From the NCBI GenBank assembly GCA_009909085.1, contig JAAANX010000202.1, positions 1 to 41,802 on the forward strand: a stretch of 41,802 nt of DNA, written 5' to 3'. This DNA comes from Cyanobacteria bacterium GSL.Bin1. GTDB taxonomy: Bacteria; Cyanobacteriota; Cyanobacteriia; Cyanobacteriales; Rubidibacteraceae. The notes beneath the pieces were generated by a model, which did no database searches, was not told the origin of the DNA, and saw only the letters and a list, made by a program, of their open reading frames with translations. The position numbers and the translations under genes are program-made. Numbering within the stretch: the first letter of the stretch is position 1; every line of letters begins with the position of its first letter. Below, piece by piece: positions 36,701 through 41,802 of the stretch.

Positions 36701-36881
36701 AACGGCAGTTCTCCTCAGAGCGCGATCTTTATTGTAACTGAGCTTTTGTAGCGCGATGGGAACATGGCGCGAAAACTGACTTCAAGGATTACCCGCATTA
36801 AAGAATAGCCTATTTTGCAATCAGGTTTTGAAACAAGGAGAGATGAGAAGCGAGATCACTGGGTCAGCGAGTCATGACGAG

Positions 36882-36902
36882 ATGAGTTATCCTAATACTC
36901 AT
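36882..36902. promoter_or_regulatory. Inverted repeat upstream of uvrA
   Basis: ATGAGT-tatcctaat-ACTCAT, a 6-bp dyad with a 9-base spacer ending 20 bases before the uvrA ATG. It does not match the cyanobacterial LexA-box consensus I know (RGTACNNNDGTWCB). It is a candidate operator or leader hairpin. Confidence 0.35.
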
Positions 36903-36922
36903 TGCCTAACCCAGCAACGCTT

Positions 36923-39775
36923 ATGTCTGATTCTTCTTCTCGTATTCGCATTCGTGGCGCAAGACAACACAATCTGAACAATATCGACTTAGAATTACCG
37001 CGCGATCGCCTCATTGTGTTTACAGGAGTTTCGGGTTCGGGTAAGTCGTCTCTTGCCTTCGATACCATTTTTGCAGAAGGACAACGACGCTATGTCGAGT
37101 CATTAAGTGCTTATGCCCGACAATTTCTCGGACAAGTGGATAAGCCGGATGTAGATGCTATTGAAGGCTTAAGTCCTGCCATTTCCATTGACCAAAAATC
37201 CACGTCTCACAACCCTCGTTCCACAGTAGGAACGGTTACCGAAATCTATGACTATCTGCGGTTGCTGTTTGGGCGCGCTGGCGAACCCCATTGTCCTCGC
37301 TGCGATCGCGCGATTTCTCCCCAAACCATTGACCAAATGTGCGATCAAATTATGGAATTGCCCGATCGCACTCGCTTCCAGATTTTAGCGCCCGTGGTGC
37401 GCGGGCAAAAGGGAACGCACCAACAACTCCTATCAAGTCTCGTTAGTGAAGGGTTTGTCCGAGTTCGCATTGATGGCACCATTCAAGAGTTATCAGATCC
37501 AATCAAACTCAGTAAAAATAAACACCACACCATCGAAGTAGTTGTGGATCGCCTGATTAAAAAAGAGGGAATTGAAGAACGGTTAGCCGACTCCCTCGCC
37601 ACCTGTTTACACCGTTCTAGTGGCATTGCCCTGATTGATATCTTAAAGCAAGAGGACTCAGCCGAAAAAGAAGATCATCTACCCAAAGAAATTGTCTTTT
37701 CGGAAAACTTTGCTTGTCCCGAACACGGCGCGGTGATTGAAGAACTCTCTCCCCGTTTGTTTTCTTTCAATTCCCCTTATGGGGCGTGTTCCCACTGTCA
37801 TGGTATTGGACGACTGCGGATGTTTTCGCACGAATTAGTGGTTCCTGACCCCAAACAGCCCGTTTACAGCGCGATCGCGCCGTGGTCAGATAAAGACAAC
37901 AGTTATTATCTCTCCCTCCTCTACAGCCTCGGCGAAGCCTATGGTTTTGAACTGCAAACCCCTTGGGAAAAACTGACTCCCGAACAGCAGGAGATTATTT
38001 TATATGGCACAGGCGAACCCATCTTTATCTATGAAGACGCGCGAGGCGATCAGCCCAGAGGATATCATAAACCCTATTATGGAGTTATTTCTGGTTTAGA
38101 ACGGGCTCTAGAAACCGCTTCTGAGACGTATAAGCAAAAACTGGAACAGTATCGAGTCGATCAAACCTGTGAAGTTTGTGGAGGAAAACGACTCAAACCC
38201 GCTTCTCTCTCCGTCCGGTTAGGGCAATACAATATTATTCAACTGACTAGCGTTGCCATCACCGAATGTTTAAGCCGTATCCAGCAACTGCAACTCTCGT
38301 CAAAACAAGCCAAAATTGGTGAACTCGCCCTGAAAGAAATTCAAGCGAGACTGCAATTTCTGCTTGATGTGGGTTTAGATTATCTCACGCTTGATCGTCC
38401 TGCCATGACCTTATCGGGAGGAGAAGCCCAACGCATTCGTCTCGCGACGCAAATTGGATCAGGGCTAACCGGAGTCCTATATGTTTTAGATGAACCGAGT
38501 ATTGGGTTGCATCAACGAGACAACGGACGCCTGCTAGAAACCCTGAAAAAACTCCGCGATTTAGGGAACACCCTCATTGTTGTCGAACATGACGAAGAAA
38601 CGATTCGTAGTGCGGATCAACTCGTCGATATTGGACCAGGCGCAGGTATTCATGGCGGGAATATTGTTGCCCAGGGTAACTTAAAAGCAATTACGGATTC
38701 TAAAGACTCGATTACCGGTGATTACTTAGCCCAAAGACGGATTATCCCCACTCCAGAAAAAAGGCGCAAAGGCAATGGCAAATCCTTATCGTTAATTGAT
38801 GCCCACGCGAATAACCTACAACACATTGACGTGGATATTCCCCTAGGAAAACTGGTTTGCGTCACCGGGGTTTCGGGTTCGGGTAAATCGACGCTGATCA
38901 ATGAACTCCTCTATCCGGCTTTAAAGCATCGCCTCGGTTATAAAATCCCGTTTCCGAAAGGGTTGGGAAAACTGAAAGGACTGGATGCAGTGGATAAAGT
39001 GATCGTGATTGATCAATCTCCCATTGGTCGCACCCCACGGTCTAACCCTGCCACTTATACAGGGGCTTTTGATCCCATTCGTTCTGTCTTTACCGAAACC
39101 GTTGAAGCAAAAGCCAGAGGTTATAAAGCGGGACGATTTTCTTTTAATGTCAAAGGCGGACGCTGCGAAGCCTGTAATGGACAGGGGGTGAATGTCATCG
39201 AAATGAACTTTCTGCCCAATGTTTATGTAGAATGCGAAGTGTGCAAAGGGGCACGCTATAACCGCGAAACCTTACAAGTGAAATATAAAGGGTATTCCAT
39301 TGCCGATGTTCTTAACATGACGGTAGAAGAATCCCTAGCCGTTTTTGAAAATATTCCCCGTGCCGCCACTCGGTTACAAACCCTGGTTGATGTCGGTTTA
39401 GGCTATATTCCCCTAGGACAACCTGCCCCTACTTTATCCGGTGGAGAAGCACAACGGATCAAACTCGCCACCGAATTATCCCGACGCGCCACGGGCAAAA
39501 CCCTCTATTTAATCGATGAACCCACCACCGGTTTATCCTTTTATGATGTTCACCAACTCTTAAACGTTTTACAACGCTTGGTGGATAAGGGAAATTCAAT
39601 CTTGGTGATTGAACATAACTTAGATATTATTCGTTGTGCGGACTGGTTAATTGATTTAGGTCCTGAAGGCGGAGATAAAGGAGGAGAAGTAATTGCAACC
39701 GGAACCCCAGAAACAGTAGCGAGTGCAAATCACTCTTACACGGGACAATATTTAAAGACAATCTTGGATTCGTAA
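36923..39775 (+). CDS. uvrA: Excinuclease ABC subunit A
   Basis: 950 residues from ATG 36923; the TTG at 36902 would add seven residues and is less likely. UvrA scans DNA for bulky damage, including UV photoproducts, as an ABC-type ATPase dimer that loads UvrB. Walker A motifs are GVSGSGKSS in both halves (the second is GVSGSGKST), with signatures LSGGEAQRIRLATQ and LSGGEAQRIKLATE. Cysteine pairs for the zinc modules are CEVCGGKRL and, in the second half, GGRCEACNGQG with ECEVCKGARY. It is complete. No other excision-repair gene is adjacent. Presence near the mys sunscreen cluster is coincidental at 20 kb. Confidence 0.96.
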   Translation: MSDSSSRIRIRGARQHNLNNIDLELPRDRLIVFTGVSGSGKSSLAFDTIFAEGQRRYVESLSAYARQFLGQVDKPDVDAIEGLSPAISIDQKSTSHNPRSTVGTVTEIYDYLRLLFGRAGEPHCPRCDRAISPQTIDQMCDQIMELPDRTRFQILAPVVRGQKGTHQQLLSSLVSEGFVRVRIDGTIQELSDPIKLSKNKHHTIEVVVDRLIKKEGIEERLADSLATCLHRSSGIALIDILKQEDSAEKEDHLPKEIVFSENFACPEHGAVIEELSPRLFSFNSPYGACSHCHGIGRLRMFSHELVVPDPKQPVYSAIAPWSDKDNSYYLSLLYSLGEAYGFELQTPWEKLTPEQQEIILYGTGEPIFIYEDARGDQPRGYHKPYYGVISGLERALETASETYKQKLEQYRVDQTCEVCGGKRLKPASLSVRLGQYNIIQLTSVAITECLSRIQQLQLSSKQAKIGELALKEIQARLQFLLDVGLDYLTLDRPAMTLSGGEAQRIRLATQIGSGLTGVLYVLDEPSIGLHQRDNGRLLETLKKLRDLGNTLIVVEHDEETIRSADQLVDIGPGAGIHGGNIVAQGNLKAITDSKDSITGDYLAQRRIIPTPEKRRKGNGKSLSLIDAHANNLQHIDVDIPLGKLVCVTGVSGSGKSTLINELLYPALKHRLGYKIPFPKGLGKLKGLDAVDKVIVIDQSPIGRTPRSNPATYTGAFDPIRSVFTETVEAKARGYKAGRFSFNVKGGRCEACNGQGVNVIEMNFLPNVYVECEVCKGARYNRETLQVKYKGYSIADVLNMTVEESLAVFENIPRAATRLQTLVDVGLGYIPLGQPAPTLSGGEAQRIKLATELSRRATGKTLYLIDEPTTGLSFYDVHQLLNVLQRLVDKGNSILVIEHNLDIIRCADWLIDLGPEGGDKGGEVIATGTPETVASANHSYTGQYLKTILDS

Positions 39776-39787
39776 GCCATATCTAAG

Positions 39788-39850
39788 ATAATTAATAATT
39801 AACAATGAACAATTAATAACGACTAATGACTAATGACTAACGACCAATGA
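39788..39850. repeat. Nine-unit degenerate heptamer array running into hemD
   Basis: In register: ATAATTA, ATAATTA, ACAATGA, ACAATTA, ATAACGA, CTAATGA, CTAATGA, CTAACGA, CCAATGA. The ATG of hemD (39847) is inside the last unit. The array begins 12 bases after the uvrA stop. Confidence 0.88.
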
Positions 39851-40653
39851 CGCTTAGCAAAAAAACGATTTTAGTGACGCGGGCGGCTAACCAAGCCCAA
39901 GCCTTTCGCACGCTGCTGGAAAAACAGGGGGCAACTGTCATAGAAATGGCGGCGTTAGAAATTCGTCCCCCCTCAAGTTGGGAACCCCTTGATCAGGCAA
40001 TTGAGGCGCTATCCACTTTTGACTGGCTGATTTTAACCTCAGCCAATGGGGTCAAGTTTTTCTGGGAACGTCTAGAAAACTTACAGGTTGATCCGACCCT
40101 TCTCCATTCTCTCAAAATTGCAGTTGTCGGTAAAAAAACGGCAAGTGTCCTTGAACAATATGGGATTCGACCCACTTTTATTCCTCCCAACTTTGTTGCC
40201 GATTCCTTAGTAGAATCCTTTCCTGACCTTTTAGCCCAACAAAAAATCCTCTTCCCACGCGTGGAAACTGGAGGGAGGGAAGTTTTGATTGAAGAATTTC
40301 AAACACAACAAGCAGAAGTGATTGCTGTACCGGCTTATCAATCCAGTTGTCCCGCCAGTGCTGATCCGGTTGCGGTGAAAGCCCTAAAAGAACGAGAAGT
40401 TGATGTGATCACATTTGCCAGTTCTAAAACGGTTCGACACTTTTACGATCTCTTAATTCCTCCATTTGGCTCTGAAATAAACTTAAAATCAGTATTGGCA
40501 ACCGTTACTATTGCTTCTATCGGTCCACAAACTTCACAAGCGTGCAGAAAATTTTTGGGAAGATGTGATGTCGAAGCAAAACACTATACCCTGGAAGGGT
40601 TAACCGAAGCAATTGTGGCGGTCAATGCTGAAGCTGGATCGGCTAAAAATTAG
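39847..40653 (+). CDS. hemD: Uroporphyrinogen-III synthase
   Basis: 268 residues. Cyclises hydroxymethylbilane with inversion of ring D, the branch to haem, chlorophyll and bilins. HemD is weakly conserved, but TILVTRAANQAQAFRTLLEK at the start, FDWLILTSANGVKFFWERL, VVGKKTASVLEQYG, ILFPRVETGGREVL, VITFASSKTVRHF and IASIGPQTSQACRK near the C-terminus are the family's typical blocks. Its start codon lies within the heptamer array and no ribosome site is apparent, so either translation starts weakly there or the gene relies on a distant site. It is followed 93 bases later by coaE. Confidence 0.9.
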   Translation: MTLSKKTILVTRAANQAQAFRTLLEKQGATVIEMAALEIRPPSSWEPLDQAIEALSTFDWLILTSANGVKFFWERLENLQVDPTLLHSLKIAVVGKKTASVLEQYGIRPTFIPPNFVADSLVESFPDLLAQQKILFPRVETGGREVLIEEFQTQQAEVIAVPAYQSSCPASADPVAVKALKEREVDVITFASSKTVRHFYDLLIPPFGSEINLKSVLATVTIASIGPQTSQACRKFLGRCDVEAKHYTLEGLTEAIVAVNAEAGSAKN

Positions 40654-40746
40654 TGACCCCTAGTCTTGACATTTTTAGGAGGAGAAAGTTGCTGTTTTTA
40701 ACTACCCTGAAACCGTTTTCCATTGAGTATCACTTAGGTCATCAGC

Positions 40747-41328
40747 ATGAGACAGCGCCGCATTATTGGTTTAACCGGTGGGATTGCGACCGGAAAAAGT
40801 ACGGTTTCGGATTATGTGCATCAGGCTTATCAAGTTCCTGTTTTAGATGCCGATCAGTATGCACGAGATGCAGTGAGTCAAGATTCACCCATCCTAACAC
40901 TCATTCAAAAACGGTATGGGGATAAGATTTTGCAAGCAGATGGCAGTTTGGATCGATCGCGCCTCGGTCAAATCATCTTTGATCAGCCCTCAGAAAAACA
41001 GTGGTTAGAACAACAAATTCATCCTTATGTGCGCCAACGGATCGAAACTGAGTTATCTCAACTGAGTGCCAAGCTAGTATTGGTGGTCGTTCCCCTCCTG
41101 TTTGAAGCCAAAATGACCGATTTAGTGACAGAAATTTGGGTGGTAACGTGTTCCCCAGAACAACAACTGGCGCGAGTGATACAGCGGGATGGGTTGTCAG
41201 AAACAGAGGCGCGATCGCGCATTGCCTCCCAAATGCCTCTCTTCCAAAAAGTTGCCCAAGCGGATGTGGTGATTGATAATCAAACTAATATTGATGAGTT
41301 ACAACAACAGGTCGATCAACAGTTTTGA
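40747..41328 (+). CDS. coaE: Dephospho-CoA kinase
   Basis: 193 residues. Phosphorylates the 3'-hydroxyl of dephospho-CoA, the last step of CoA synthesis. The P-loop is GLTGGIATGKST (residues 8-19), followed by VLDADQYARDAV, the IHPYVRQRIE segment and VVVPLLFEAKMTDLV, with TCSPEQQLARVIQRDGLSE and the LID-region RIASQMP near the end. Length is normal. It is on the same strand as hemD and may be co-transcribed. Its stop is 8 bases from the convergent hypothetical gene. Confidence 0.93.
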   Translation: MRQRRIIGLTGGIATGKSTVSDYVHQAYQVPVLDADQYARDAVSQDSPILTLIQKRYGDKILQADGSLDRSRLGQIIFDQPSEKQWLEQQIHPYVRQRIETELSQLSAKLVLVVVPLLFEAKMTDLVTEIWVVTCSPEQQLARVIQRDGLSETEARSRIASQMPLFQKVAQADVVIDNQTNIDELQQQVDQQF

Positions 41329-41336
41329 CATCCTCA

Positions 41337-41645
41337 TTATTTTAAGTCTTCGAGAACAGTCACCTGATACTGTTTAACCATTGCCTGATGAGGAGGCGAT
41401 CCTGATTCACCAGCGGTGGTTAGTTCGCCAGTGCTTTCGACTGTTGCTTCGCAAATGCCTTTGTCTGTTTCATCAGGAGAGGAATAATGAATGCGAACTT
41501 TTGCCCATTCTTTATTGGTTTCATCCGCTTCTAGCACTTCTCCTGTTTTCAAATAATGAAACCAGTCCCAACCGTGATTTAGCCAAATTTCTTGTTCGGC
41601 AATCTGTGTCCATTGGTCTAATCCGGTCCAACCGCGATAATACAA
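41337..41645 (-). CDS. Hypothetical protein, probably lacking its native 5' end
   Basis: 102 residues if started at TTG 41645. The protein-like frame continues upstream to about 41681 (residues ITKQEGNLSDLR), with no ATG, GTG or TTG in that part. It then meets a stop inside TTCAGTAAGCCC, a typical insertion-sequence end. It is rich in Trp, Tyr and Glu (YYRGWTGLDQWTQIAEQEIW, HGWDWFHYL) with an acidic C-terminus. I do not recognise the family. The simplest reading is that an insertion removed the first codons, leaving a remnant; an ATT start is less likely. Confidence 0.55.
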   Translation of the reverse strand: MYYRGWTGLDQWTQIAEQEIWLNHGWDWFHYLKTGEVLEADETNKEWAKVRIHYSSPDETDKGICEATVESTGELTTAGESGSPPHQAMVKQYQVTVLEDLK

Positions 41646-41683
41646 TCTCAGGTCACTGAGATTTCCTTCTTGTTTCGTAATTA

Positions 41684-41802
41684 GGGCTTACTGAAAAAGT
41701 GCGCGATCGAGGCTAACCATCAGTAAGTAAACCATCGATCAATACACAGTCAAATCTGACTCCGTAAAAAATCCCCTTGTTAAATTGATTAAAGTCTATG
41801 AT
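41684..41802. mobile_element. Possible end of an insertion element running off the window
   Basis: GGGCTTACTGAAAAAGT at 41684-41700 resembles the terminal inverted repeats of several cyanobacterial IS families (GGGCTTGCTGAAAAA-type). It sits exactly where the hypothetical gene's frame is broken. The other end and any transposase lie beyond the window, so the call is tentative. Confidence 0.4.

Overview
The window looks like a chromosomal segment of a cyanobacterium, probably a halotolerant one of the Halothece / Euhalothece / Aphanothece halophytica / Dactylococcopsis type. Four things support this. The palindrome GCGATCGC (HIP1) occurs about 26 times by eye, where roughly one is expected by chance. 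Chlorophyll genes (chlM, acsF) and a ferredoxin-dependent glutamate synthase are present. Many proteins belong to families largely confined to cyanobacteria and plastids (DUF3611, DUF4079, CCB1-like, Rre1/Ycf29). There is also a mycosporine-like amino acid (MAA) sunscreen cluster. The genus is an inference.

Layout. 1-5.5 kb: the 3' part of an NhaP-type Na+/H+ antiporter, a one-helix membrane protein, a zinc-ribbon Ser/Thr kinase with a PAS-like tail, a convergent FGGY sugar kinase and tRNA-Leu(CAG). 5.8-10.5 kb: glsF with a clear terminator. 10.6-15.6 kb: a GPH-type transporter facing mysB-mysC-mysD; mysA is absent. 15.6-16.1 kb: a gene-free stretch rich in hairpins, including a 108-bp imperfect inverted repeat. 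16.1-21.0 kb: a SAM hydrolase, membrane and lipid-binding proteins, a Bax1-like DUF790 nuclease, a DUF4079 protein and a VapBC-type toxin-antitoxin pair. 21.2-27.1 kb: gyrA with a terminator-like leader hairpin, nagA, then chlM and acsF (consecutive chlorophyll steps). 27.2-31.9 kb: rre1, a small unknown gene, serS, a DUF3611 protein, a PadR regulator, a CCB1-like protein and a cupin. 31.9-36.0 kb: an AT-rich, gene-poor part with a universal stress protein, a 936-bp gap holding a possible 35-residue membrane peptide, an adenosine-specific kinase, a membrane protein with a beta-helix-like repeat domain and an L,D-transpeptidase. 36.1-41.8 kb: a Uma2-family nuclease, uvrA, hemD, coaE and a hypothetical gene whose 5' end seems cut by an insertion-element end.

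How the genes fit together. Most are housekeeping genes. Tetrapyrrole synthesis is served by hemD, chlM and acsF; nitrogen assimilation by glsF; stress and osmotic adaptation plausibly by the antiporter, the mys cluster, rre1 and the stress protein. Degenerate heptamer arrays (NGTCATT / NYAATGA) sit at four gene borders and supply the hemD start codon and the nagA stop codon. The points most worth checking are the dnaX-like slippery heptamer at the start of the L,D-transpeptidase gene, the 108-bp hairpin element downstream of mysD, the mysA-less MAA cluster, the Bax1-like nuclease without its XPB helicase, and the 936-bp gap.
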